A stretch of DNA of 64,000 bases from Actinomycetes bacterium (GTDB lineage: Bacteria; Actinomycetota; Acidimicrobiia; Acidimicrobiales; Acidimicrobiaceae). The translations under genes and the position numbers were made by a program. Location of the stretch: contig JAKCDL010000001.1 in NCBI GenBank assembly GCA_021841935.1, positions 133,679 to 197,678 on the forward strand, read 5' to 3'. Shown here one piece after another: positions 38,603-48,039 of this stretch (positions are counted from its first letter, which is position 1; each line of letters begins with the position of its first letter). Below the pieces are notes generated by a model. It was not told the origin of the DNA and did not search any database. It saw nothing but the letters and a program-made list of their open reading frames with translations.

Positions 38603-39676
38603 TTGACCAATGAGGTTATTTTGAATACTGCTCCACGCGGCCTAGCAGATGCAGCCGACATAGTCGACGAGATCCTCGGTGATCTGATGACTTCGGAGCG
38701 TGGACGTTGGACACTAATCGATGAGAATTTAGGGCTTCCATTTGACTCTCTCTTCGCTATGGTCCGTGCCGGTGGCAAGCGAATTAGACCCGCCCTTTGC
38801 TATGGCGCATTTATCGGAAGTGGTGGCGACAGAGAAGATGAAACTGCCCAAAAGGTGATGACCGCTCTCGAGCTACTTCACACCTTCGCCCTCCTTCACG
38901 ACGACATAATGGACGGCTCTTCGATGCGTCGGGGAAATTTGACCGTTCACGAAGAGTTCGCGGCTTTTCACTCCAAATCGAATTATCGGGGCGAATCTCG
39001 ACGCTTTGGCGACGGAGTCGGAATCCTCGCCGGCGACCTCGCCTTTGTCTATGCCGACATCATGATCGAAGAGGCTCCCCTCGATGTAAGAAAGATCTAC
39101 AGCGAGCTTCGCCTAGAGGTAAATATAGGCCAATACCTCGACCTTCTCGGGACGGCACGGTGTGAGCCAACCGTAGAGATGGCACGAAAGATAAACATCT
39201 ATAAGTCGGGCAAGTACACCATCGAGAGGCCGATGCACGTAGGTGCAGTCCTCTGCGGAAAGGGTCAGGACGAGTTGGATCAACTCTCAGACTTTGGCCT
39301 TCCACTCGGCGAAGCATTTCAACTCCAAGACGACATCCTCGGAGTTTTTGGGGACGACACTCTCACTGGAAAGCCAGTCGGTGACGATCTACGCGAGGGT
39401 AAACCAACCGAGTTGGTGGCACAGACGATAAATCTACTCAGCGTGAAGGATAGAGCAAAGTTTTCCGAACTCTTCAGACGCTGCCAGGATTCCACTGATG
39501 CAATCGCCGAGGCAATGGCCATGATCGAAGGAAGCGGTGCGAAGGTTCAGATCGAAGAGAGAGTCGACCTCCTCATCAACCAAGCGCTTCGAGCACTTGA
39601 AGGCAGCTACCTCAACGATTTAGGCAAAGAGATATTGAGGGACATTGCCCTCTATATCGCACATCGAAAAAACTAA
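38603..39676 (+). CDS. crtE: Geranylgeranyl diphosphate synthase (polyprenyl synthetase)
   Basis: An all-trans isoprenyl diphosphate synthase of 357 residues. The first Asp-rich motif DDIMD is at about 100-104 in LLHDDIMDGSSMRRG, and the second, DDILGVFGD, at about 243-251 in FQLQDDILGVFGDD. The residues before the first motif (LHTFA) are small/aromatic as in GGPP-type enzymes. It is followed by crtI and crtB, so the C20 product should feed phytoene. The start is a TTG with AAAGGT upstream. Confidence 0.93.
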   Translation: MTNEVILNTAPRGLADAADIVDEILGDLMTSERGRWTLIDENLGLPFDSLFAMVRAGGKRIRPALCYGAFIGSGGDREDETAQKVMTALELLHTFALLHDDIMDGSSMRRGNLTVHEEFAAFHSKSNYRGESRRFGDGVGILAGDLAFVYADIMIEEAPLDVRKIYSELRLEVNIGQYLDLLGTARCEPTVEMARKINIYKSGKYTIERPMHVGAVLCGKGQDELDQLSDFGLPLGEAFQLQDDILGVFGDDTLTGKPVGDDLREGKPTELVAQTINLLSVKDRAKFSELFRRCQDSTDAIAEAMAMIEGSGAKVQIEERVDLLINQALRALEGSYLNDLGKEILRDIALYIAHRKN

Positions 39677-39723
39677 GACCAAAAGACCTCAACTAACGAC
39701 AACGTACTAAGGACAGGGTATAA

Positions 39724-41262
39724 ATGGCGACCAATAGCCCCAACCGCACCGTTCGATCAATCGCGATCGTCGGAGGTGGCCTCGGAGGTCTCTCTGCCGC
39801 AGCGCATCTCGTATCCTCGGGGCATAAGATAACGATCTTTGAGACAGACTCCCACCTTGGTGGAAAGTCATCTCAATTCACTTCGGGTGGCTATACGATA
39901 GACGCCGGACCATCGGTTCTAACCATGCTTCCGATCATCGATACGATATTTGCAGCTCTTGGCGAAAAGACATCGGAACACCTTGATCTAGTAAAACTCG
40001 ACACCCTATACAAAGCTAATTTCGCAAGCGGGAATGATCCTTACGGAGAGGGAAGTCTATCGGTTCGGGCTAATCATGATGATATGGTCGCTGAGATCCG
40101 CTCAGTTGCTGGAGCTAAGGATGCGGACGCCTTTGTTCGATTTTCTAAGTATCTAAAGGACCTCTACGACGCCGAGTTTAATCAATTCATCGACCGCAAC
40201 TTCGATTCACTCTTCGACTTTCTAGCACCAATCTCACCTACATTGAAGCTACTGAAGTTAGGGGCCTTCAAAAAGCTAAATTCGATTGTCAGTAGCTACT
40301 TCTCCGACGAACGCCTGGTCAAACTATTTTCTTTTCAATCGCTCTATGCAGGAGTTTCACCCTTTGAGGCTCTTGGAATATATGCAGTCATCACGTATAT
40401 GGACACGATCGCCGGCGTCTACTTTCCTAAGGGCGGCATGGCGCAACTTCCAATAGCGATTGGAAAAGTACTTGCCGATAAGGGTGTAGCGATTAGAACC
40501 AAAACTAAGGTCACGTCGATACTTCGCTCAAACGGTATGTCAGGTTCCGTAACGGGAGTACAGCTAGAGGATGGCTCGAGAGAGTCCTTCGATGTAGTAA
40601 TTTCTAATGCAGAAGCCGCGATTACCTACAAACAACTCCTTGGCCAAAGTTCACCTCCCCGCAAGATTGCAAGGAGCGAATACTCACCTTCGGCCTTACT
40701 CATGCTCATGGGAACTAAGAGTAGGCCTACTGCAGAAGTTGCCCACCACAACATCTTCTTCGGAGACTCATGGAAGGATGCCTTCGTGGAGTTGATCGAC
40801 GAGGGAAGGCAGATGACCAATGCGTCCACATTGGTCACAATTCCATCATTTTCCGATCCCCAACTCGCAAAAGATAATGGCGCAGCGCTCTACTGCTTGG
40901 AGCCAGTACCTAACTTGGGCGGGAAGATCGACTGGAAGAACCAACGGCAAAACGCTGTCGAAAACTTCAAAGCATCCCTGAGGAGCGCAAAGATTCTAAG
41001 CGATGACCCCTCCGACATAGAAGTTGAAAAGATCATCGACCCCCTAGATTGGAAGGCGATGGGGATGGAGATGGGAACTCCATTTTCAATCTCTCACCGG
41101 TTCTTCCAAAGTGGACCATTTCGCCCCGCGAACAACGATAAGAGGGTTCCCGGCCTCTTCTTTGCTAGTGCCTCGACCACTCCAGGGGTCGGAGTCCCCA
41201 TGGTCCTCGTATCGGGGCGACTCGCCGCAGAAAGAGTAAGAACTTACCTTGGTGATCGATAG
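39724..41262 (+). CDS. crtI: Phytoene desaturase CrtI
   Basis: CrtI introduces four double bonds in phytoene to make lycopene using FAD. The N-terminal IAIVGGGLGGLSAAAHL FAD loop, LGGKSSQF, and TIDAGPSVLTML are typical; the C-terminal PGVGVPMVLVSGRLAAERV is the carotenoid desaturase signature. At 512 residues the length is normal. The ATG follows crtE by 47 bases; the crtB ATG lies two bases after the crtI stop. Desaturation number cannot be read, but the lycopene cyclase in the window suggests lycopene is made. Confidence 0.95.
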   Translation: MATNSPNRTVRSIAIVGGGLGGLSAAAHLVSSGHKITIFETDSHLGGKSSQFTSGGYTIDAGPSVLTMLPIIDTIFAALGEKTSEHLDLVKLDTLYKANFASGNDPYGEGSLSVRANHDDMVAEIRSVAGAKDADAFVRFSKYLKDLYDAEFNQFIDRNFDSLFDFLAPISPTLKLLKLGAFKKLNSIVSSYFSDERLVKLFSFQSLYAGVSPFEALGIYAVITYMDTIAGVYFPKGGMAQLPIAIGKVLADKGVAIRTKTKVTSILRSNGMSGSVTGVQLEDGSRESFDVVISNAEAAITYKQLLGQSSPPRKIARSEYSPSALLMLMGTKSRPTAEVAHHNIFFGDSWKDAFVELIDEGRQMTNASTLVTIPSFSDPQLAKDNGAALYCLEPVPNLGGKIDWKNQRQNAVENFKASLRSAKILSDDPSDIEVEKIIDPLDWKAMGMEMGTPFSISHRFFQSGPFRPANNDKRVPGLFFASASTTPGVGVPMVLVSGRLAAERVRTYLGDR

Positions 41263-41264
41263 TC

Positions 41265-42125
41265 ATGCGCCAAGATAATGATTCACTCGCCAAATCGTAC
41301 GAGAAGTGCAAAGAACTAAATAAGCGATTCGGAAAGTCCTACTACTATTCGACCTACCTATTGCCAAAGGCGAGTCGCAAATACATCCATTCGCTCTATG
41401 CCTTTTGCCGTTATGCAGATGACATCGTCGACGACTTTGATCCTTCGGATCTTGCCTCTAGGAGGGAGCGGCTCAAGAAGTTCGGGGACGACTTCTACCG
41501 CGATCTCCAAGTCGGAAGGTCAAGCGATGTGATTCTAAAGGCGGTAGTCAATACCGTCAAAGAGTTCGACATTGACAAAGTACTCTTCGATAAGTTTCTC
41601 TTTTCTATGGAGATGGACTTTACCAAAACTCGTTACGAAACCTACGATGACCTTCTCGTCTACATGGAGGGTTCGGCTGCCGTCATTGGAGAGATGACGC
41701 TACCCGTGCTCGAACCTTCCTCTAAATATGCACGCGAACCAGCGCGACAACTAGGTTTTGCCTTTCAGCTGACCAACTTCATCCGTGACGTAGAAGAGGA
41801 CTTGAAGAGGGGCAGAATCTATCTACCGCTAGAGGACATTGAAAAGTTCGGCGCTATCGACGATATAATTCGAAACAACAACAGCGACAAGGTCAAAGAG
41901 TTAGTCGCATTTGAGATTACCCGAGCACAAGAGCACTATAGTGAATCTCTCTTAGGAGATGTATATCTTCCACCTCGATCGGCCGCGTGCGTACAAGCAG
42001 CTAGGCAACTCTACTCCGGGATCCTAGAAGAGGTCGAGAAGGCGGACTATAAGATCTTTGGCAAAAGGGCCACGGTTTCAATGTATAAAAAGTTGAAGAC
42101 CGCAGCCCGAACAGTACTTCTTTAA
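41265..42125 (+). CDS. crtB: Phytoene synthase CrtB
   Basis: CrtB joins two GGPP into phytoene. Two Asp-rich motifs are seen: YADDIVDDFD (Asp52/53, 56/57) and NFIRDVEEDLKRGRIYLP (Asp175 etc.). The 286 residues are normal for bacterial CrtB. It is translationally close to crtI (two-base gap) and ends the plus-strand crtE-crtI-crtB run; rmuC converges on it from the other strand. Confidence 0.96.
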   Translation: MRQDNDSLAKSYEKCKELNKRFGKSYYYSTYLLPKASRKYIHSLYAFCRYADDIVDDFDPSDLASRRERLKKFGDDFYRDLQVGRSSDVILKAVVNTVKEFDIDKVLFDKFLFSMEMDFTKTRYETYDDLLVYMEGSAAVIGEMTLPVLEPSSKYAREPARQLGFAFQLTNFIRDVEEDLKRGRIYLPLEDIEKFGAIDDIIRNNNSDKVKELVAFEITRAQEHYSESLLGDVYLPPRSAACVQAARQLYSGILEEVEKADYKIFGKRATVSMYKKLKTAARTVLL

Positions 42126-42158
42126 ATTCAACTATCGCCAGTTAAGCGATACAAACGT

Positions 42159-43664
42159 CTACTCATCGGCCATTTCGAGACCTGGAAGCTCTTCAAGGGA
42201 GTCGAGTACTCCTTCAGTTGGAACCTCTTGAACGTCGCGCAATTTTCTTTCGATCGCTCTAGTCCTAACGGATGCGGCACTAATGTTGTTGCTCGCCTCT
42301 TCTAGCTTCTTCTGAGTCCTATCGAGAATTCCTCCAAACTTCTCAAACTCTGTCTTTACAGCGCCAAGAAGCTTCCACACCTCACTCGATCGCTTTTCAA
42401 TCGCTATAGTCCTAAAGCCCATCTGAAGGCTGTTCAAGATCGCCAAGATCGTTGTAGGTCCGGTCACTACAACCTTGCTTTCACGCTGTAGTTGATCCCA
42501 AAGGCCGGGGCGGCGAAGTACCTCAGCGAAGAGTCCCTCGATTGGAACGAACATGATCGCAAAGTCGGTAGTGGACGGAGGATTGATGTACTTTTCTGAG
42601 ATGCTTTTAGCTTGGCCTCTAATCGCAGCCTCTAACTGGCGGCCCGCAGCATTCACCGCCTCTATATCGCCTATCTCTTGAGCGTCGACGAGCCTCTGGT
42701 AGTCCTCGAGCGGGAACTTAGAGTCGATAGGAAGCCAAACGACATCTCCCCCGTCATCTTTACCAGGCAACTTGATAGCAAAGTCAACCCTTTCGCCACT
42801 ATTACTCTTTACCTGCACGCTCCTTTGGTACTGCGAAGGAGTCAATACCTGCTCTAGCATCGTCTCGAGCTGAACTTCACCCATAGTGCCACGGGTCTTC
42901 ACATTGCTCAGAACCCGCTTTAGGTCACCTACCCCTGATGCCAAAGTTGCCATCTCGCCTAGGCCCTTATGAACTTGTTCGAGGCGGTCGCTAACGAGCT
43001 TGAAGGACTCACCTAACCTCTGTTCCAATGTTGACTGTAACTTTTCGTCTACGGTAACTCTCATCTCTTCGAGACGACGACCATTATCCTCTTGCAATTT
43101 GGCGAGTCGAGATTCAAGAGTCTCGCGAATATCCTTCAACATCTCTTGGTTGACCGAGGTAAGCCCCTCGAGTTGTTTCGAGAACGAATCCAAGAGATTC
43201 TTATGCTGTTGAGACATTTCGCTAACGGCGCTAAGAACTGACTTTTGATTTGATGACATCGAGTTACTCACCTCACCTCTAAAAAGCTCAAAGCTATCGA
43301 GTAAGGAGCGGTTTACCTTTTCAAAGTCCTCAGAAAATTCACGATTAATCTCCGCTAGGAGTTCCATCTGCTCTTCGTGAGATCTGCCAAGGCTCTCTTT
43401 TACATCGTTACTCAAGTTTCTAAAAAGTGCACTTACCTCTTCGCGAGTGGCCTTGGATTGGCTATTTGCCTCTTCGCGACCTTGAGCACTGTCAGCCCTT
43501 AGAGTCCGCTCTAACCTCTCCTGAGAGGTACCTAGCTGGCCTATCTCTTGCTTTACCAAGGACGCGACTCCACCTGATTTACTGCTACGCAAGATCAAGA
43601 TGACGACGATTATCAAAACCACTAAATCTAGGAGGCTCACTCCAACGGCAATTGAGGTGTTCAC
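42159..43664 (-). CDS. rmuC: RmuC-family DNA recombination protein
   Basis: A 501-residue RmuC-like protein, thought to limit DNA rearrangement. One transmembrane helix at about 10-26 is followed by a long coiled coil (about 40-250) and the RmuC nuclease-like domain (GEVQLETMLEQVLTPSQYQ; WLPIDSKFPLEDYQRL; FVPIEGLFAEVL; PTTILAIL). The GTG start at 43664 has GAGAGA nearby. It converges on crtB and is separated from the Pr6Pr gene by a terminator hairpin, so it is probably an independent unit inside the carotenoid region. Confidence 0.94.
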   Translation of the reverse strand: MNTSIAVGVSLLDLVVLIIVVILILRSSKSGGVASLVKQEIGQLGTSQERLERTLRADSAQGREEANSQSKATREEVSALFRNLSNDVKESLGRSHEEQMELLAEINREFSEDFEKVNRSLLDSFELFRGEVSNSMSSNQKSVLSAVSEMSQQHKNLLDSFSKQLEGLTSVNQEMLKDIRETLESRLAKLQEDNGRRLEEMRVTVDEKLQSTLEQRLGESFKLVSDRLEQVHKGLGEMATLASGVGDLKRVLSNVKTRGTMGEVQLETMLEQVLTPSQYQRSVQVKSNSGERVDFAIKLPGKDDGGDVVWLPIDSKFPLEDYQRLVDAQEIGDIEAVNAAGRQLEAAIRGQAKSISEKYINPPSTTDFAIMFVPIEGLFAEVLRRPGLWDQLQRESKVVVTGPTTILAILNSLQMGFRTIAIEKRSSEVWKLLGAVKTEFEKFGGILDRTQKKLEEASNNISAASVRTRAIERKLRDVQEVPTEGVLDSLEELPGLEMADE

Positions 43665-43712
43665 GGCACAATCTCTCTCAAAGTAAATATCAACCGAATA
43701 CTAGCGCACGCT

Positions 43713-43743
43713 ACTTTTTTTAAAAGCGACAGTCAGTGTCGCT
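43713..43743 (-). terminator. Hairpin terminator downstream of the Pr6Pr gene
   Basis: On the minus strand a 7-bp perfect stem (AGCGACA/TGTCGCT, 43725-43731 with 43737-43743, loop of five) is followed by TTTTAAAAAAAG. It lies between the Pr6Pr-family gene and rmuC, both on the minus strand, and should end transcription of the former. Confidence 0.6.
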
Positions 43744-43833
43744 CAGCGTTCTCAGGACCCTAGAGGCGCCTAAACGGAGGGGAATCCTCAAATCCTCGAG
43801 AAGATAAAACCCTCGAAGTACACCTCGTCAAGA

Positions 43834-44463
43834 CTATGAATTTGATGTTCCAAAGAACGATGGAACCCTCTTTGAGATCTGCGACAAAACAAAGAAGAGA
43901 ACCAGGCCAAAGACGACAAGTCCAACGACGTTAGTCGCGATAGTGGCAACGCTGTGGTGCGCCGCGTCAAAGAACGGGTACGGATACCAATTTGTTATAG
44001 CACCTCGGATGAAGGTGTAGACCATATAGACAACCGGATAGACGACCCACAAAAGAGCTCTTCTGTATGTAATAGCAGGCTTCGGTGTATCTATGAGAAA
44101 GTCAATCAATACATACAACGGTGCTATGTGGTGATAGAGAAGGTTGACCAAGATCTCAGAGGTGCCAGATGAAGGGGCATTCAGTAGCAGATTGTAGATG
44201 ATGCCTGTTATGAGCAGGTAGGCCGTAGCCGCCCCACGATATCCTTGGAGACTTGCTGTTGATTCTCCTCTTACCGCTTTCCAACCTAACAATCCAAAGA
44301 CGAATGCTGCAAAGAGATTGCTCTCGTAGGTGAAATAGCTGAGGGTATCAACTATGGCTTGACGCTTCGTTACGATCACGTACATACGAATGACAAACAC
44401 AAGAGCGATAGCTGCGGCAAGGGCAATACGTGCGATCGAAATGATAATCCGTTTAGTGGTCAC
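43834..44463 (-). CDS. Pr6Pr-family integral membrane protein
   Basis: A 209-residue protein with about six transmembrane helices. Conserved-looking segments are YFTYESNLFAAFVFGLLG, YHHIAPLYVLIDFLID and VYTFIRGAITNWYPYPFFD, which match the Pr6Pr family of integral membrane proteins, whose function is not known. The start is GTG at 44463. It lies between crtZ and rmuC; a terminator follows its stop. No link to carotenoids is evident apart from position. Confidence 0.83.
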   Translation of the reverse strand: MTTKRIIISIARIALAAAIALVFVIRMYVIVTKRQAIVDTLSYFTYESNLFAAFVFGLLGWKAVRGESTASLQGYRGAATAYLLITGIIYNLLLNAPSSGTSEILVNLLYHHIAPLYVLIDFLIDTPKPAITYRRALLWVVYPVVYMVYTFIRGAITNWYPYPFFDAAHHSVATIATNVVGLVVFGLVLFFVLSQISKRVPSFFGTSNS

Positions 44464-44714
44464 ACCACAAATATAGCCATTACGCAGGCACTAATACGAG
44501 CCTTGAGTCTTGCGGCCCAAATTCGATCAAAGAAGAACCTACCCGTACCTGAAGAACCTTGCATATGGCTATCGCGAGAGAGAAGTATCGCCCCATGAGC
44601 GTTTGTCTCCCACATTTTGATCCCCACCACGAGTTAATCGCACTTTGGGTCTTATAGAAACAACTTTGCGTCAACGTCGCACATGACCGACAAAAAGGTC
44701 ATGTCGCCTTTATT
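44464..44714. other. Short intergenic region with an 8-bp inverted repeat
   Basis: The gap between crtZ (3' side) and the Pr6Pr gene (5' side) contains ACATGACC at 44681-44688 and GGTCATGT at 44697-44704, a stem with an 8-base loop just beyond the crtZ stop. On the minus strand it has no T-tract, so a weak terminator or operator is possible. Nothing else is clear. Confidence 0.35.
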
Positions 44715-45227
44715 TCACACCTCGAGGTAGCTACCCTTTGCCGACCAACCTGGGATTAGCTCATCAAATCCCATCTGCCGATTTGAAGCTAATACTGCTA
44801 GCGCTCTAGCCCGAACGTCCTTCGGAACGAAAGGAAATATCATTCCGAATGGCTCCTTGCCGTAGAGATGATGTATTTGGTGGTCAAACTTAAGCCTCTC
44901 CAAGATCGAGACCTTTGGCACCGTAAAGAACCTTCCGTGGATGTAAACATCGTGAATGAATGAGTAGACCGCGCCGTAGGCGGTAATTCCAATTCCCACA
45001 TACAAAAGGTAAGAGAGGCTTCCGTTACTCGTACCGATTGCCATAGCGGCAATTGTTATCGCCGCAAAGATTACAGGGTATGCATCGTTGGCCTCGATCC
45101 TCTTCAACGTGACCGAGTGGTGGCTTCTATGAAGCGCCCATCCCACTCCGTGCATAATTAGGCGATGGGCAAGATAGGCGACTGGCTCCATTATGAAAAA
45201 TGTCGCGATAATAAGCAGAAATTTCAT
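44715..45227 (-). CDS. crtZ: Beta-carotene hydroxylase CrtZ
   Basis: A non-haem di-iron hydroxylase that adds 3-hydroxyl groups to beta-ionone rings. The His clusters are visible: HRLIMHG, HRSHH, HDVYIHGR and HQIHHLYG. There are about four transmembrane helices. I use the ATG at 45227 (MKFLLIIATF, 170 residues), because GAGGAGGAG is seven bases upstream; the frame extends to 45257 without a better site. With CrtYcYd it predicts zeaxanthin from lycopene. It is downstream of crtYd on the same strand. Confidence 0.94.
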   Translation of the reverse strand: MKFLLIIATFFIMEPVAYLAHRLIMHGVGWALHRSHHSVTLKRIEANDAYPVIFAAITIAAMAIGTSNGSLSYLLYVGIGITAYGAVYSFIHDVYIHGRFFTVPKVSILERLKFDHQIHHLYGKEPFGMIFPFVPKDVRARALAVLASNRQMGFDELIPGWSAKGSYLEV

Positions 45228-45341
45228 ACTGCCACTCCTCCTCAGAGTTGACATCACTTCTTCTAAATCTTACTCCCGAGTCAAAGTTATGCGAGACAAC
45301 GTCTAACCACTCGGTATTCAATAGTTGTCAAACTATTCAAC

Positions 45342-45656
45342 TCATCGAGAGGGGTACCTATCCTTGAGTCGATTCCAGATCGTCAACGTCAACTGAATCA
45401 TCGCAAAGCCATAGATGAAGTCTTCGATCGGTATGGAAAATGGAAATCTAAACCCTGAAAAGTGGTGACTTGAATAGATAACGACCGGCGAAGACAACTT
45501 GGTCAAATATCCATCTACCAATATCTGAAAGAAGAAGATGATCGCAAGGGATATCCAAAAACTCCACTCTCTATAGAGCCTTCCCTTATCGAGGATAAGT
45601 TCAAGGGAGATAGCCGCAAGGGCTGCGACGATAGATCCAACTGTGTAAGCGTGCAC
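45342..45656 (-). CDS. crtYd: Lycopene cyclase subunit CrtYd
   Basis: The second half of the heterodimeric lycopene beta-cyclase of actinobacteria. The 104-residue protein has three transmembrane helices and the motif PIED (about 76-79) in FPFSIPIEDFIYGFA, corresponding to the catalytic PxE(E/D). Its GTG start overlaps the stop codon of crtYc by one base (TAGTG), giving coupled translation. CrtZ follows. In other organisms the two halves are fused. Confidence 0.94.
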   Translation of the reverse strand: MHAYTVGSIVAALAAISLELILDKGRLYREWSFWISLAIIFFFQILVDGYLTKLSSPVVIYSSHHFSGFRFPFSIPIEDFIYGFAMIQLTLTIWNRLKDRYPSR

Positions 45657-45988
45657 TATGGACGACCACCCTCAGCTCTGCGATTTAGAATTGACCGAAC
45701 TGCCTCAAGGGTCAATAGTGAGCAGATCGGAATCACAACGAAGAAGACGACCTCTTCGATTGGCAACCTTCCAAATATGTCGATTCCCGTGGTGTACTTA
45801 CTCGAATATCGCCACCAACCCCATACGATTGAGGAGAGGTCGAACAGCGAAAATAGTATCGTTGTGATCGCGACCGATGTGATAAGAGCTAATGGACGGC
45901 GATAGACCCTAGCCCTAAAGACGAACTCCAAGGGGAGCGTGAGCAGTAGACAAAGTGCCATCAAAATTAGGTAAGTGTACCTGATCAT
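45656..45988 (-). CDS. crtYc: Lycopene cyclase subunit CrtYc
   Basis: The first half of the heterodimeric lycopene cyclase, 110 residues and three transmembrane helices. The motif PIEE (about 76-79) in FGRLPIEEVVFFVV is the catalytic PxE(E/D). It is at the same residue number as PIED in CrtYd, in keeping with an ancient duplication. The ATG has GGAGAG upstream. The operon is crtYc-crtYd-crtZ on the minus strand, divergent from a GT-C-like membrane protein gene. Confidence 0.94.
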   Translation of the reverse strand: MIRYTYLILMALCLLLTLPLEFVFRARVYRRPLALITSVAITTILFSLFDLSSIVWGWWRYSSKYTTGIDIFGRLPIEEVVFFVVIPICSLLTLEAVRSILNRRAEGGRP

Positions 45989-46025
45989 CTACTCTCCGTC
46001 TTAGAACCTTGACCTGCTTGAGGTT

Positions 46026-47801
46026 TTGTCTTGTGCGCGAAGATTTCCACTTTATCTATACTTTCATAGAACCAAGAGCGGCATAAGGTCCCCTGCACCC
46101 TGTGAGTTATCATTGAAGCTTCCAAATAAATTGACTCTAAACAATGGGTCGAAGCTATCTTATCTTGCACTAATTCTCACGCTTTTTATCTCTTCCCTCG
46201 TTGCGGCAACCGTACCCTTTGGAAACGATACCGCAGCTCACCTCCACTTAGTCGAGTTTCTTCGCTCAACAAAAAGTCTCACAGCCTATGACCCCTGGTG
46301 GTACTTTGGCAAGGTCGAATTTGTCGGATACAGCCTCGCCTACTACCCTCTCGCTGCATTGACTAACGTCTACATTCCGCCGATTATTGCGCTATCTTCA
46401 ACTGCCGCTCTTATAACCAAAGCCGTTACCAAGAGAGCGCTCTCGGCTGTTGATGGAGGGTCAACCAAAATCGTGGAGACAAAACTCATAGGGTTTGTCG
46501 TCATCTGTTCAGTAAACCTCGCAGGGCTCATGTTGACTGGGGCGTATCCATTTCTAACGTCACTGCCATTCTTCGTCCTTGCATCTCTCACATTGATCTC
46601 GAAAAAAAATAATTGGATTGCCTATTCATCGTTGATCGTGATCGGCGCTCTCTTTTCCATCATCGCCACACTTTGGGTCGGAACTCTACTCGTAACTATC
46701 GGCACCCTAGAAAAGGGGAAGACCCTCAGAGATCGGATCCTCTATATTGCCTATGGCCTATCGCCGCTCGCGCTAGTTGCAATCTTCGAGATCCTTTCAA
46801 CGCGGAACTTATTTCCAAAGGGAAGCTATCCCTTCTACTTCACAGATCTACTAGAGCTATCGGTGTTTTTGATATTGATAGCTATCACCTCGTTACGAAT
46901 TTCGTGGCCTTCGCCCGCACTAGCCGCTGCACTTTATCTAGCAGGTTCGATTGTCAACTTTGTTTTAGTACGATCGTCACTCGGCGGCAACATCGCCCGC
47001 ATCGGTGAATTTGCCCCTTTGATCACGGCTTCCATAGCCATCATCTACCAAACTTCTAAAGGGCCAAGCCAAGTCGCCAAAGCTAAATCTCCAGCGTTGC
47101 TTGAAGAAAATTTTCGTCTATCGCGATTTCGCTCACGACAAATCGGCTCACTGCTCGTAGTCATGGCGATCGGAAGCGCACTGTGGTATGGTCAATTCAC
47201 CATAGATCCACTTGTCGACCCATCGGCCCACTACCTCGAAGATGCCGGGAATTGGGCTCAGCTCGCCTCAGTAGTACACAAAGACTATGGAGATCAAAGG
47301 ATTGAGTACGTTGACACCACTCTTCATGAAGGTGCATATTTTCTGCCAAAGTACGGCGTTGCAATAGCGCGTGGATGGTTCCGACAGAGCGATCAACCCG
47401 ATAACAGCCTCTTCTACACTTCGAATACTACCTTCAAAAAAAGCTACAAGAGTTGGCTCTGTGACTACGAGATAGCCGCTGTTGTACTTCCGCCCGGACC
47501 ATATGACTACTCATCCGTAGACGAAGCATCGCTGGTAAAGGGTGGTTTATCATTCTTGAAGATACAAGATGTAGTTGGCAAATTTCGGATCTACACAGTT
47601 GAAGGGTGCAAAGATTCAATCAAGGTTGAAGTTCACGCCAGCAACATCCAAATCGTCTCTCGCTACAGCAAAGTCGACGGAATAATTCCAATCCATTTTG
47701 CCAAACAACTTCAACCTCTAAATGGCCTCTCGCTACGGGAAGTAGGCGGCCTAGCTTCCATTAGTGGATCTAATAGCGATCGAGTAACGATCCACTTCTG
47801 A
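46026..47801 (+). CDS. Large polytopic membrane protein, GT-C / 6-PTPS-related domain
   Basis: A 591-residue protein with about ten transmembrane helices and an extracytoplasmic C-terminal domain of roughly 200 residues. A conserved-looking loop just after the first helix reads FGNDTAAHLHLVEFLRS followed by DPWWYFGKVEFVGYS, as in GT-C/PMT-like and 6-pyruvoyl-tetrahydropterin-synthase-related membrane proteins that move lipid-linked sugars. The start is uncertain: 46026, or about 46113 (TTG), where the sequence begins LKLPNKLTL; the 5' end overlaps the crtYc promoter region. It is divergent from crtYc. A glycosyltransferase role is inferred from architecture only. Confidence 0.72.
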   Translation: MSCARRFPLYLYFHRTKSGIRSPAPCELSLKLPNKLTLNNGSKLSYLALILTLFISSLVAATVPFGNDTAAHLHLVEFLRSTKSLTAYDPWWYFGKVEFVGYSLAYYPLAALTNVYIPPIIALSSTAALITKAVTKRALSAVDGGSTKIVETKLIGFVVICSVNLAGLMLTGAYPFLTSLPFFVLASLTLISKKNNWIAYSSLIVIGALFSIIATLWVGTLLVTIGTLEKGKTLRDRILYIAYGLSPLALVAIFEILSTRNLFPKGSYPFYFTDLLELSVFLILIAITSLRISWPSPALAAALYLAGSIVNFVLVRSSLGGNIARIGEFAPLITASIAIIYQTSKGPSQVAKAKSPALLEENFRLSRFRSRQIGSLLVVMAIGSALWYGQFTIDPLVDPSAHYLEDAGNWAQLASVVHKDYGDQRIEYVDTTLHEGAYFLPKYGVAIARGWFRQSDQPDNSLFYTSNTTFKKSYKSWLCDYEIAAVVLPPGPYDYSSVDEASLVKGGLSFLKIQDVVGKFRIYTVEGCKDSIKVEVHASNIQIVSRYSKVDGIIPIHFAKQLQPLNGLSLREVGGLASISGSNSDRVTIHF

Positions 47802-48039
47802 CGACCCATCAAAGGTTGCAGCAAAAGTTACCGTCAAGGCGGTGGCGTAAAACACGTAGTAAACTGTTCCTTAAGATTCGAAAATAAATATTGGTCGTAT
47901 ATCACGAAATAAACAGCGAGGCTTTCACGTAATAAACAAGGTGATCTTGTAGCTTCCGTGTCTCGCCGTAGAGTTTTCTAGAACAGCGACCACGTTATGA
48001 TCCGATCTCAAGCTCGTAAGGTGTACGGAGAAAGATTTA
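47802..48039. other. Promoter region of dxs, no clear element
   Basis: This 238-base gap contains no open frame of interest and no obvious riboswitch or operator. It is AT-rich near 47880-47930 (GAAAATAAATATTGG), which may contain the dxs promoter. Confidence 0.3.
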
